13,333 nt of DNA, taken from Thermoplasmata archaeon (lineage in GTDB: Archaea > Thermoplasmatota > Thermoplasmata > Thermoplasmatales > Thermoplasmataceae). This document shows, in pieces, positions 6,238-13,230 of this stretch (position 1 is the first letter of the stretch; each line of letters starts with the position of its first letter). The stretch spans positions 1 to 13,333 of the forward strand of contig JAJZXT010000165.1 in assembly GCA_021806355.1 (NCBI GenBank), written 5' to 3'. Made by a program: the position numbers and the translations under genes. The notes under the pieces were generated by a model. It did no database searches. It saw only the letters and a list, made by a program, of their open reading frames with translations, and was not told the DNA's origin.

Positions 6238-6851
6238 TCAATCATAAAACACATGTCATCCGAAACATGAACCAGAGTAAAGTTGTTATTCTTTGCAAAA
6301 TCCTTGGGAGCAGAAGTCCAGTCGTAATTATCGATAACAATAATAAAATTATCTGACAGGTGTGGAAGAATTGAGTTAAGTTCAAATGTAACATGTTCGT
6401 ATGTGTGCGTCGAGTCGTGAAAGAACATGTCTATCTTCCCGTATTTGGAAAGCTGTTCTTTTAACGTTTTCGCAGAATCTCCAAGTATTAGTTCCCATTT
6501 AGACTTGAGTTCCTGTGGAATCACAAAACCCACCGGCATCTCATCTGCATTCCCATATTTTACTCCAAGATCAAAGCTGACCAACCTTGAAGAACTGCCA
6601 AGTGCCTTGAGGATTGCACTTGTGCTTGTGCCTGGACCTACCCCTGTTTCAAACACTATTTTTGGCCTCGATATCTTGACTGCTATGTATAAAAATGAAA
6701 ATTCGTCCTCCGATATTTGCCAGAAATCCCTTCCATTGATCTTCTCCAGTAACCCCTTTTGAAAAATGTTTGCCTCTGATTCCAGTTCTCGGAGATTGTC
6801 CACTTCGTGATTGTATCTTCTTTCCAGTTGCCTGATTATGGATTCATTCAA
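6234..6851 (-). CDS. Class I SAM-dependent methyltransferase-like protein (Methyltransf_24 type)
   Basis: The core shows the Rossmann-fold motif I as VFETGVGPGTSTSAIL (residues 66-81 from the chosen start), an acidic end of strand 2 (VSFDLG, ~91-96), a D-containing stretch ILGDSAKTL (~122-130), and strand 4 as IDMFFHDSTHTYEHV (140-154). A C-terminal FIIVIDNYDW (~169-178) follows. The FHDxxHxYEHV and VIDN motifs are those of the family that includes O-methyltransferases and cephalosporin-hydroxylase-like enzymes, where the Asp/His residues bind metal or substrate; the substrate is unknown. I chose the TTG at 6851, which overlaps the upstream hydrolase gene by 8 nt (GTTGAATGA), over a TTG at 6875 that would overlap by 32 nt. 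It is probably co-transcribed and translationally coupled with that hydrolase. Its stop overlaps the stop of cdc6. Confidence 0.75.
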   Translation of the reverse strand: MNESIIRQLERRYNHEVDNLRELESEANIFQKGLLEKINGRDFWQISEDEFSFLYIAVKISRPKIVFETGVGPGTSTSAILKALGSSSRLVSFDLGVKYGNADEMPVGFVIPQELKSKWELILGDSAKTLKEQLSKYGKIDMFFHDSTHTYEHVTFELNSILPHLSDNFIIVIDNYDWTSAPKDFAKNNNFTLVHVSDDMCFMID

Positions 6852-7539
6852 CGACAATTTCCAGTTCCCTCTCAATATCCATGATTATTGCCCTGGCATT
6901 AGTCTCTTCTTCAACCATCTCTTTGAAATGCCCGGCATCCTGTTTTATCATATCAAATGTGTTATAGTGCATGGGAATCACAATTTTTGGGTTGATCATG
7001 TTGACTGCATGAATTGCATCTTCCGGCCCCATAGTATAATGGCCACCAATAGGAAGCATTGCTATGTCAGGTCGGTATATCTCACCTATAAGTTTCATGT
7101 CAGAAAACAGGCCGGTATCTCCTGCGTGATATACTCTTGTGTTTCCATTATCCAAAATCATTCCACCGGGATTTCCAGCGAATTTTTCCTCGAAGCTTGA
7201 GGAGTGCAATGCGGGAACAGCAGTAATTTTGATTCCATCAATTGTTATGCTTCCGCTAAAATTAAGATCGTGAATTGCCAAACTGTGGTCTTTCTCCTGA
7301 AGAAGCCATGCCAGTTCAACCATTGTAACGATTGGTGCCTTGTTCTTAGTCGCTATTGGCAGAGCGTCTGCGACGTGATCTGAGTGCCCATGCGTTGCCA
7401 CTACGATATCTGCTTTCACGTCGTCCCTTTTAATTTTGGCTACCGGGTTGTGTTCAATAAAAGGATCTATCAGGATATTTTTCCCCATATCTATATTAAA
7501 ACATGCATGTCCGTGCCATGTCATCTTTATTTTATTCAT
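6844..7539 (-). CDS. UPF0173-type metal-dependent hydrolase (metallo-beta-lactamase fold)
   Basis: The 231-residue length is normal for UPF0173 (YtkL-like) proteins. The MBL-fold metal motifs are complete: WHGHACF (8-14) and DPF at the start, THGHSDH (49-55) giving H50, H52, D54 and H55, then H112 in PALHSSS, D141 in HAGDT (139-142) and H191 in IPMHYNTF (188-195). GGHYTMGPEDA (165-175) is another family signature. Two metal ions and a hydrolytic role follow from the family, but the natural substrate is not known. The ATG at 7539 lies about 27 nt from an AT box (7562-7570), pointing to a leaderless message. It heads a two-gene unit with the methyltransferase, whose start overlaps its stop. Nothing is missing. 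Confidence 0.9.
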   Translation of the reverse strand: MNKIKMTWHGHACFNIDMGKNILIDPFIEHNPVAKIKRDDVKADIVVATHGHSDHVADALPIATKNKAPIVTMVELAWLLQEKDHSLAIHDLNFSGSITIDGIKITAVPALHSSSFEEKFAGNPGGMILDNGNTRVYHAGDTGLFSDMKLIGEIYRPDIAMLPIGGHYTMGPEDAIHAVNMINPKIVIPMHYNTFDMIKQDAGHFKEMVEEETNARAIIMDIERELEIVVE

Positions 7540-7561
7540 GATTAGTCAATCAATTTATTTA

Positions 7562-7570
7562 CTTATATTT
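7562..7570 (-). promoter_or_regulatory. TATA-like box of the UPF0173 hydrolase / methyltransferase pair
   Basis: The minus strand reads AAATATAAG, centred about 27 nt before the ATG at 7539, the distance expected for archaeal leaderless transcription. The rest of 7571-7740 contains no gene or RNA that I recognise. Confidence 0.4.
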
Positions 7571-7776
7571 TAGGTATCAGACTTTGATCTTCAGGAACAA
7601 GAATGCATCTTTCCGCTGGCTGAATGTGCGAGATATGGGATCTACCACCGTTATTAACAGGAAAAGTAAGCATCAGCGTGAACAATAATGCAATCAACCC
7701 TTGACAACACATTCCAATTGAATGCCTCCTACGCAAAAAGAATAAATACCTTCCACCAATCTGCGTCTTGAAACTA

Positions 7777-8004
7777 ATGAAGACATATCTAAAGGTAACA
7801 TTTTCAAGCGAAGGCGCAAAACCAAGTGAAATTATTAACAGATTGCGTTCGCTTGGATTCAAACCACTCATTGGCGAACAGGATTTAATATATGAATGGG
7901 GTGAAAATGCAACCACCGAGGATTCGATTTGGTTCGCAGATAAAATACAGGCTACCTTGGAAGGCTTCAAGGTCTTATTCCAGATTGAGACTCTGAACGA
8001 TTAA
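7777..8004 (+). CDS. Small conserved archaeal protein of unknown function
   Basis: It is a 75-residue protein beginning MKTYLKVTFSSEGAKPSEI. A TTG three codons upstream (7768) is an alternative start, and both fit the AT-rich AATAAATA at 7741-7748. The pattern is a beta strand (KTYLKVTFSS), a helix (PSEIINRLRSLGF), two strands around GEQDLIYEWG, a helix (SIWFADKIQATLEGF) and a final strand (KVLFQIETL). This beta-alpha-beta-beta-alpha-beta order resembles small ferredoxin-like (ACT-type) folds. I know no function. No Cys, metal site or membrane segment is present. Codon use looks native, and a separate promoter is likely. Its TAA overlaps the stop of the convergent RNase P gene in the shared TTAA at 8001-8004. 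Confidence 0.65.
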   Translation: MKTYLKVTFSSEGAKPSEIINRLRSLGFKPLIGEQDLIYEWGENATTEDSIWFADKIQATLEGFKVLFQIETLND

Positions 8005-8285
8005 TCAATATTAATCCGACGGATATTGCCACAATTTAAACAGGTTATTTTCAATAGCTTCCCGGATATCCTCACTCTGAAGTTTCTTGAATATAGCATT
8101 TTGCAATTTTTGCAATAAAGCCGCTTGATGCTTTGTGGTAGCGTAATATCGGCCCTTAAAGCGATTTTTTCCATAATATTCAGGTATCTTGAACTAAGTT
8201 TGGCATCTCTGGCCTCATTGCTCAACCTGAACATGTTGATTATTCTCCTGTTCGCAATCTTGATTATTTCGCCCTTATCTCGCAA
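8001..8285 (-). CDS. rnp4: RNase P protein component 4 (Rpp21 family)
   Basis: This subunit works with the RNase P RNA and the other archaeal proteins to remove 5' leaders from pre-tRNA, and is the homologue of human Rpp21. The N-terminal half is helical and basic (residues ~5-50 of the protein). The C-terminal half is the zinc ribbon: RLYCKNCKMLYSRN and ITCLNCGNIRRI supply the four zinc Cys in two CxxC knuckles, with basic residues (FRVRISGK) between them, as in characterised archaeal Rnp4. Total length is ~94-97 residues, as expected. Two TTG starts exist (8294 and 8285). I prefer 8285 because TATATAAAA (8307-8315, read on the minus strand as TTTTATATA) lies ~26 nt away, fitting a leaderless message. 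It is divergent from the phosphatase gene and convergent with the small protein. Confidence 0.85.
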   Translation of the reverse strand: MRDKGEIIKIANRRIINMFRLSNEARDAKLSSRYLNIMEKIALRADITLPQSIKRLYCKNCKMLYSRNFRVRISGKLLKITCLNCGNIRRINID

Positions 8286-8296
8286 TGAACACAAAG

Positions 8297-8315
8297 AATT
8301 AAATCGTATATAAAA
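8297..8315. promoter_or_regulatory. Shared AT-rich promoter region between rnp4 and the phosphatase gene
   Basis: AATTAAAT (8297-8304) lies ~25 nt before the phosphatase GTG at 8325. TATATAAAA (8307-8315) read on the other strand lies ~26 nt before the rnp4 TTG at 8285. Both divergent transcripts could therefore start at their initiation codons from overlapping TATA boxes. Confidence 0.4.
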
Positions 8316-8324
8316 TTTGAAGGT

Positions 8325-8996
8325 GTGATCAGGAAGATTATATTGGATATTGATGGAACCCTGACCGATATGGATCTCAAGGTTGATCCTGAAATCATTG
8401 ATTCCCTTAGATATGTTCAGAGACAGGGAATCAGCATAGATCTCTGCAGTGGAAATGTGTTGCCGGTAATGATGGGCATCAGGAACATACTTGGTTTGAA
8501 AGGTTATCTTGCAGCAGAAAACGGTGGAATTTTTTATGCAAAAGGCTCTATCAGGAAGGATTTCTCCAATGAAGCCCCATTAGCCGCCTTTGAACTAATA
8601 AAGAAATATTTCAACGTGACGGAACCCGTAACAAACAGATGGCGAGAGACATCAATAGCCTTCAACTGTAGCGGTGACATTGAAACCTTAAAATCTTTTG
8701 CAAAAGAATTTCCTGTTTCTATCCAGTACAGCAAATTTGCATACCATATTCTCAACAAAAATCAGGATAAGGGACACGCTGTGAACGCTATTATTGAAAT
8801 GTCATCGGTTATGGCAGACGAAGTTCTCGTTTGCGGAGATTCGGAAAATGACCTTCCTATGTATATCGACAGTGTTCACAGGGCTGCGCTTTCAAATTCA
8901 GACGACAGGCTAAAGGAACGTGCAGACTATGTATCTGTCGATAAATTTGGCAAGGGACTCGTCGAAATTCTAAGGTTCCATGATCTTATCGAATGA
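8325..8996 (+). CDS. HAD-family phosphatase, archaeal phosphoglycolate phosphatase type (TA0175-like)
   Basis: The 223 residues fit the archaeal phosphoglycolate phosphatase group with a Cof-type (C2) cap, whose characterised member is TA0175 of Thermoplasma acidophilum. Visible are motif I DIDGTLTD (8-15) with nucleophile D8 and acid/base D10, motif II LCSGN (40-44) with Ser42, Lys149 in KGHAV, and motif III/IV GDSENDLPMY (171-180) with D172 and D176 holding Mg2+. AAENGG (63-68) and the cap domain (~80-148) are as in the family. Phosphoglycolate, a by-product of DNA end repair or oxygenation, is the likely substrate, but sugar phosphates are also used by relatives. Start is GTG at 8325, placed ~25 nt after an AT box. 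The last 27 bp overlap the 3' end of the convergent pyrC. Confidence 0.88.
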   Translation: MIRKIILDIDGTLTDMDLKVDPEIIDSLRYVQRQGISIDLCSGNVLPVMMGIRNILGLKGYLAAENGGIFYAKGSIRKDFSNEAPLAAFELIKKYFNVTEPVTNRWRETSIAFNCSGDIETLKSFAKEFPVSIQYSKFAYHILNKNQDKGHAVNAIIEMSSVMADEVLVCGDSENDLPMYIDSVHRAALSNSDDRLKERADYVSVDKFGKGLVEILRFHDLIE

Positions 8997-10247
8997 TTTG
9001 TATTTTCCAAAATGATCATCGATCAATTCATTATTTTCTATGGCAATTTCCCCTCCTAATACAACGTTATCTGGAAAGATTGCCTCGAACCCATGGAACG
9101 GTGTGAAGGGATTTTTTGAGTGAAGCCTTCCTTCATTGATTTTCCTGGCAGACGAAAAGTTAACCGTGAAAAAGTCAGCACCATAACCTTTTTCTATAAC
9201 ACCTTTCTTCAGTCCGAACTGAGCTGGTGGATTGAGTATTGCAGTGTTTACAAACACTTCCATTGGCACTATTTTCTTCCTCACCAAATTGAGGATCAAG
9301 GGAACCCGGGTTTCAACCCCAATCATCCCCGATTTTGCATGCTGAAAATCTCCCTTGTCATATTCAGTATGGGGAGCATGATCAGAAGAAAGCAGTTGGA
9401 TATCGCCGTTTATATATGCCTGGAAATTCTCCATTCTGGTTTTCTCATCCCTGATTGGTGGATTCACCTTTCCCCATGAGCCTGAAAGTTTCTCGCACGA
9501 AAGAAGCATGTGCTGCGGTAGAATTTCCTTCTGGAACGTAATATCACCCAACGATCTTACGTTTCCGTAGTCACTAATATGGGCTGCTATCTTTCTTCGC
9601 ATTGAAAATGAGTTCATTTTTTTCATGGCATCAAGTTCACACTGTGATTTTCTGGAAAAATGGTGGTCACACATACTTTCCTCCTTTATTGCATTATTTC
9701 GCAAGCAACTGCCGGATTCACAGTGGAAAATAATGTTCTTTCCAAGTTCATCAAGTTTGGATTGATTCGCTTCGCTGATCTCCTCTATGCCAGTCGCATT
9801 TGTGCTCTCTCCCATAAATACTTTTATGCCTGCAGATTCTTTATGGATTAACGGAATATTATCTCCGTTGAACATGGAATGGAACCCATAATCACAGAAT
9901 GATCTGCCCTTGATGGCACTTTTCTTTTTTTCGTATATTTCATAGTCTACAACTGAAATTGAATTGTTGGGCATGTCCATGATGGTTGTGGTTCCGCCGA
10001 ATATTGCAGACATGCTTCCGGTAGAGAAATCTTCCTTGTCTGTCTCTCCGGGATCCCTGAAATGCACGTGTATATCAGTGGCACCTGGGAATACTGCCCC
10101 ATTAAGCTCTATTACCCTCTTAACATTCTGGAACTTTGACATGGATTTGATCTTTCCATCAGCTATTCCGATATACAAATCATCAAATGTTCCGTTCCTA
10201 TAGAACTTCCCGTGATAGAAAAATTCAGAATTTTCGAGCTCTTCCAT
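8970..10247 (-). CDS. pyrC: Dihydroorotase
   Basis: This enzyme closes carbamoyl-aspartate to dihydroorotate, the third step of UMP synthesis. From the start at 10247 the protein has 425 residues, typical of class I dihydroorotases. Signatures in order are DIHVHFRDPG (58-67) with metal ligands H60 and H62 plus substrate-binding R64, DMPNN (91-95), GIKVFMG (140-146) with K142 as the probable carbamylated lysine, IFHCE (173-177) with H175, AAHIS (221-225) with H223, PPIRDE (263-268), and SSDHAPHT (287-294) with catalytic D289. I chose the ATG at 10247 because it overlaps the queE stop as ATGA, a coupled start; an ATG eight codons upstream (10271) adds no family sequence. It is the last gene of the pyrD-pyrK-queE-pyrC unit, and its end overlaps the convergent phosphatase gene. 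Confidence 0.93.
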   Translation of the reverse strand: MEELENSEFFYHGKFYRNGTFDDLYIGIADGKIKSMSKFQNVKRVIELNGAVFPGATDIHVHFRDPGETDKEDFSTGSMSAIFGGTTTIMDMPNNSISVVDYEIYEKKKSAIKGRSFCDYGFHSMFNGDNIPLIHKESAGIKVFMGESTNATGIEEISEANQSKLDELGKNIIFHCESGSCLRNNAIKEESMCDHHFSRKSQCELDAMKKMNSFSMRRKIAAHISDYGNVRSLGDITFQKEILPQHMLLSCEKLSGSWGKVNPPIRDEKTRMENFQAYINGDIQLLSSDHAPHTEYDKGDFQHAKSGMIGVETRVPLILNLVRKKIVPMEVFVNTAILNPPAQFGLKKGVIEKGYGADFFTVNFSSARKINEGRLHSKNPFTPFHGFEAIFPDNVVLGGEIAIENNELIDDHFGKYKSFDKIMEP

Positions 10248-10876
10248 CAGACTCCCCTCCTGTTTCCCCATATGAGTTTATGCAGTTGAGGCAAAACCCT
10301 TACATTGATCCTGTCTTCCAGAACCTTTTCAGCGAGCCATTTCAGATCAACACCCCATGCCGGCTGGAAGAGAATCTCGCTTGTACTCTTCCACTGTTTT
10401 GCGTAGGATAGGGCGAATGTATAATCATTAACGTCGCTGATTACAAACTTTATGTAGTCGCCAGGGCGGAGCATGTTTAAGTTCCCTTTAAACAAGGACT
10501 CGGATTCTCCTGATGACGGCGTTTTAATATCCATATCAATGTAAGTGCCATTTATCTTGACAACTTCACTCAGATCTAAAGAACCTCCTGTTTCCAGGAG
10601 TACATTCTTTCCTGATTCTGTACATCCTTTCATGAATTTGATGGCCTCCCGTTGGAGCATTGGCTCCCCACCCGTGAAACAGATCCAGTCCTCTGGTATT
10701 TTTCCTATTTCATCCAGAATGGTTTCTAACAATACCTCTTCTCCTCCACTGAACGTATAAGTGGAATCGCACCACCTGCACCTGAGGTTGCAGTGATTGG
10801 TGCGTACAAAGTACATGGGCAACCCTATGAATTTTCCTTCCCCCTGTATGCTATGAAACCTTTCTGTCAACAACAT
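10247..10876 (-). CDS. queE: 7-carboxy-7-deazaguanine synthase (radical SAM)
   Basis: QueE rearranges 6-carboxy-tetrahydropterin to 7-carboxy-7-deazaguanine on the way to preQ0, which archaea insert into tRNA as archaeosine. The 209 residues are normal length. Visible are FHSIQGEGKFIGLP (7-20), the radical-SAM cluster CNLRCRWC (29-36), with Cys29, Cys33 and Cys36 binding [4Fe-4S] in CxxxCxxC spacing, followed by D37. Then come the SAM-binding FTGGEP (67-72), LETGGS (94-99), DIKTPSSGE (116-124), and the closing RVLPQLHKLIWG (193-204), typical of QueE. The ATG at 10876 follows pyrK by 15 nt, with AAGGGATC as a fair ribosome site. Its TGA overlaps the pyrC ATG. Its place inside a pyrimidine operon is unusual; no other deazaguanine gene is in the window. 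Confidence 0.92.
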   Translation of the reverse strand: MLLTERFHSIQGEGKFIGLPMYFVRTNHCNLRCRWCDSTYTFSGGEEVLLETILDEIGKIPEDWICFTGGEPMLQREAIKFMKGCTESGKNVLLETGGSLDLSEVVKINGTYIDMDIKTPSSGESESLFKGNLNMLRPGDYIKFVISDVNDYTFALSYAKQWKSTSEILFQPAWGVDLKWLAEKVLEDRINVRVLPQLHKLIWGNRRGV

Positions 10877-10891
10877 TTTAAACGATCCCTT

Positions 10892-11641
10892 TTATTGAAA
10901 CCAAACCCTTTTCCCTGATTCTGAAAGCCTTGTCCTGCCGAACTCCTCCATTTTCTTGACTTCCTCAAGGTTGAATGTCGGTCCGTCCCTGCAAACCTGA
11001 AGCCCATCAACAGAGCAAGAATCACACAGGCCAATGCCACATTTCATGCTTCTTTCCAGCGACAATTCCATGTTTATTTTCTTATCAGATACATAATCAA
11101 CTATTGATTTAAGCATTCTCTCAGGGCCGCAAACATAAATCATCCTGAAAGATTCCAGATCTAGCACTTTCATGCCTTCAACTATATTCCCCTTGATTCC
11201 GGATGTTCCATCGTCCGTGGCTACGGTTAATTTATCACTCCCGAAAAGTTCCTTGAACAGGAGTTCGTCTTGGCTTCTTGCGGCGATAAGCCCATGGGCA
11301 TTCTCGTTGAACATGGGCCTCAGCGATGCCATTCCAGACCCACCCCCGACCAGGAGAATTTTTCCATCTACCCTGGTGAATCCTTTCCCGTATGGTCCTC
11401 TGAGGAAGATTCTTTCACCTGGTTTAGTGGCAGCCAGGACATTTGATGTGTCCCCATATTTCTTCACGGTAAGGCATTTTTCCTCACCGATCATTGATAG
11501 GGACATGGGAATCTCAGATTTTCCAGGAACCCATACCATTACGAACTGGCCTGGTTCTACTGGGATATCCAATTTGAAATAGAGTGAATTTACAGTTGGC
11601 GTATTTATCTCGTTTCTTAAGATTCTTGGTGAATAAATCAC
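10892..11641 (-). CDS. pyrK: Dihydroorotate dehydrogenase electron-transfer subunit
   Basis: PyrK carries FAD and a [2Fe-2S] centre and passes electrons between PyrD (FMN) and NAD. Its 249 residues are full length. The N-terminal beta-barrel has PGQFVMVWVPG (30-40) and IPMSLSM (44-50), which bind FAD, then GERIFLRGPYGKGF (75-88). The NAD-binding domain has ILLVGGGSGMASLRP (95-109) and YVCGPERML (169-177). The iron-sulfur loop is MKCGIGLCDSCSVDG-VCRDGP, with Cys201, Cys206, Cys209 and Cys217, all four ligands present. The GTG at 11641 overlaps the pyrD TGA as GTGA, so the two partner subunits are translationally coupled, as expected for an obligate heterotetramer. Catabolic flavin reductases share the fold, but the pairing with PyrD settles the role. 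Confidence 0.93.
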   Translation of the reverse strand: MIYSPRILRNEINTPTVNSLYFKLDIPVEPGQFVMVWVPGKSEIPMSLSMIGEEKCLTVKKYGDTSNVLAATKPGERIFLRGPYGKGFTRVDGKILLVGGGSGMASLRPMFNENAHGLIAARSQDELLFKELFGSDKLTVATDDGTSGIKGNIVEGMKVLDLESFRMIYVCGPERMLKSIVDYVSDKKINMELSLERSMKCGIGLCDSCSVDGLQVCRDGPTFNLEEVKKMEEFGRTRLSESGKRVWFQ

Positions 11642-12546
11642 GTGAGTGCCAACCCCCTGAAATCTTCGATTTTAGTATAGCCTTCAGCTGCCATAAACTC
11701 TTCAAGTTCATTAGACACTTTGGAGAAAATACCTCTTCCGTGCTTCCATAAGGCGGTTCCAATCTGCACTGCAGAAGCCCCGGCCATAATATACTCAATG
11801 GCATCTGCGGCGGATTCTATGCCCCCAACTCCAATTACAGGAATATCAATGCTCGATTTAACCTCATACACGCACCTGATCCCCACTGGCTTGATACTTG
11901 GACCGGATAGTCCGCCTAATCTATTTGTAAGAACAGGCCTTCCTGAGTGGATATCTATTTTCATCCCCCTTACAGTGTTGATAAGAACAATGGCGTCAGA
12001 ATCTGATGCCGCTCTTGCAATGTCAATCAGGCTTGTCACGTTTGGGCTCAGTTTGGACCATACGGGAATCTTTACTGAACCTTTTACATTCTCCACAATT
12101 TCCTTCACCAGAGAAGAGTCGCCCCCAATCTCGGATCCAAATCCCTTTACATGCGGGCATGAGAGGTTTAATTCTATTGCATCTGTTCCATATTCCTCCA
12201 TCTTTCCCGCAAGATGGACAAACTCATTAACATCCTTTCCAAAGATACTTCCTACAACGGGTTTTCCAGATTTTTTTGCGATTTTGATTTCATTGCCTAC
12301 ATTCAAGATACCGGGATTCGGTAATCCCACAGCATTAATGACTATTGGATCATCAACCGAAACTATGGGAGGTTTATACCCACTTCTTTCCTCCATTCCT
12401 ATGGATTTTGTGACGACAGCCGCTGCTCCTTCATCAAGTATTCTCCTCATGGTATATCCATTCTCATCAAGGATTCCTGAAGCAAGCAGGAATGGATTTG
12501 ATAATTGTAGAGAGCCGGCAGAAGTTGAAATGTCAGGTTTACTCAT
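11638..12546 (-). CDS. pyrD: Dihydroorotate dehydrogenase, class 1B catalytic subunit
   Basis: This enzyme oxidises dihydroorotate to orotate, the fourth step of UMP synthesis, with electrons leaving via PyrK. Its 302 residues are typical. The TIM-barrel motifs are NPFLLASGI (17-25), VTKSIG (45-50) with K47, NAVGLPNPG (71-79), and ELNLSCPH (125-132), where Cys130 is the catalytic base that marks class 1 enzymes. They continue with K165 in VWSKLSPNV (162-170), LINTVRGMKID (188-198), IGVGGI (238-243) and AGASAVQIGTA (255-265), the FMN phosphate-binding loops. The ATG at 12546 has an AT-rich box (12562-12572) ~22 nt upstream and no Shine-Dalgarno, suggesting a leaderless first gene. It heads the four-gene leftward unit. 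Confidence 0.94.
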   Translation of the reverse strand: MSKPDISTSAGSLQLSNPFLLASGILDENGYTMRRILDEGAAAVVTKSIGMEERSGYKPPIVSVDDPIVINAVGLPNPGILNVGNEIKIAKKSGKPVVGSIFGKDVNEFVHLAGKMEEYGTDAIELNLSCPHVKGFGSEIGGDSSLVKEIVENVKGSVKIPVWSKLSPNVTSLIDIARAASDSDAIVLINTVRGMKIDIHSGRPVLTNRLGGLSGPSIKPVGIRCVYEVKSSIDIPVIGVGGIESAADAIEYIMAGASAVQIGTALWKHGRGIFSKVSNELEEFMAAEGYTKIEDFRGLALT

Positions 12547-12561
12547 GCATGTGCTGATTTT

Positions 12562-12572
12562 GAATTATTATG
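12562..12572 (-). promoter_or_regulatory. AT-rich box, likely promoter of the pyrD-pyrK-queE-pyrC operon
   Basis: The minus strand reads CATAATAATTC, centred ~22 nt before the pyrD ATG at 12546. This is the only promoter candidate I see before the operon; the internal joints are overlaps or a 15-nt gap. The gap 12573-12665 holds no other feature I can name. Confidence 0.35.
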
Positions 12573-12665
12573 TAAAGGTTCCTCATGCTCAGTTATCTGT
12601 TAGGAAAAAAACAAGCTGATCACAAAGAAACAGTTTGATGGCATAGAATTGATTCCTATACCGGA

Positions 12666-13151
12666 TCAGCAGTCGTATCTCAATTCCTCTGGAAAATCTG
12701 TGAGAGGAATGTAGTTTTCCCCGGGAATGCTCATTCCATAGTAAAATATCTGAATGCCCTTGGCAGCGTCAACAGGTGAACATCCAAGAAGATATTTACC
12801 TCCAGTCTTGATGAAATCCCTTGCCTCGAGTTGCGATCTATAATGCATGATGATTTGATCGGATACTTCCATAAAATCCCTGATTTTTTCGTTGGATAAG
12901 GTATGATTCACTACTACCCTGCTGGCTCCGGCTATGATCATGTCAACAAAATCTGTCTCCATTGAAGGATATGCCATTAGGTTAAATTCAACATAACGGG
13001 AAATGAGAGAATATATTTTAAAATTGAACTTCCCACGCAATAGGGCATCCATGTCAACAACAAAGAACTCTTCGTCCGGAAGTCTCGAAAGATCGTCAAT
13101 ACCATCGAAATTGCCCAGTATTCTTGAATGGGCGATTATAAGGCATTTCAT
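12666..13151 (-). CDS. Uncharacterised protein resembling part of a HisA-like barrel (COG1411 type)
   Basis: I do not firmly recognise this 161-residue protein. Its middle reads EFFVVDMDALLRGKFNFKIY (28-47), then a strand VEFNLMAYPSMETDFVDMIIAGASRVVVNHTL (54-85). This alternation of DxDAixG-xN, an x-G/Y-rich turn, a helix with a Val/Asp pair and AGAxxVVVxxTL resembles the first half of HisA-related TIM barrels (a family of uncharacterised archaeal proteins near phosphoribosylformimino-AICAR isomerase). Such proteins have ~230 residues; this one ends after about five strands with GGKYLLGCSPVDAAKGI (117-133) and a tail. The glycine and aspartate expected at the phosphate site are partly missing, e.g. 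YPSMETD replaces DGGIRxxxD. The ATG at 13151 is the best start. The gene lies 119 bp upstream of pyrD on the same strand; co-transcription is possible. Could be a divergent or eroded family member. Confidence 0.5.
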   Translation of the reverse strand: MKCLIIAHSRILGNFDGIDDLSRLPDEEFFVVDMDALLRGKFNFKIYSLISRYVEFNLMAYPSMETDFVDMIIAGASRVVVNHTLSNEKIRDFMEVSDQIIMHYRSQLEARDFIKTGGKYLLGCSPVDAAKGIQIFYYGMSIPGENYIPLTDFPEELRYDC

Positions 13152-13200
13152 TCAGGTGAATAGATTGCACTATGTTAAATTATTCTATTTTTTTGGAGTG

Positions 13201-13230
13201 TCACGGTGTGTCACGGTGTATCACGGTAGT
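13201..13230. repeat. Three tandem 10-bp repeats, TCACGGTGTG / TCACGGTGTA / TCACGGTAGT
   Basis: Three consecutive copies fill 13201-13230 with no spacer. Copies 1 and 2 differ only in the last base; copy 3 keeps TCACGGT. A period of 10 bp puts every copy on the same side of the helix, as in operators for oligomeric regulators. The repeats lie ~50 bp upstream of the 12666-13151 gene start on its far side, and before an AT-rich stretch (TTTTATTAATTAACT, 13245-13259) that may be a promoter for a gene to the right. No gene is visible in 13152-13333. Confidence 0.6.

Noticed and set aside
7563..7970. 135-codon open frame on the minus strand
   Set aside because: It lies over the small plus-strand protein at 7777-8004, which has better composition and a promoter; no family recognised in the minus frame.
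11720..12619. 299-codon open frame on the plus strand
   Set aside because: It is the antisense of pyrD, which has all its catalytic motifs; the Pro/Ser/Thr-rich translation is a typical shadow.
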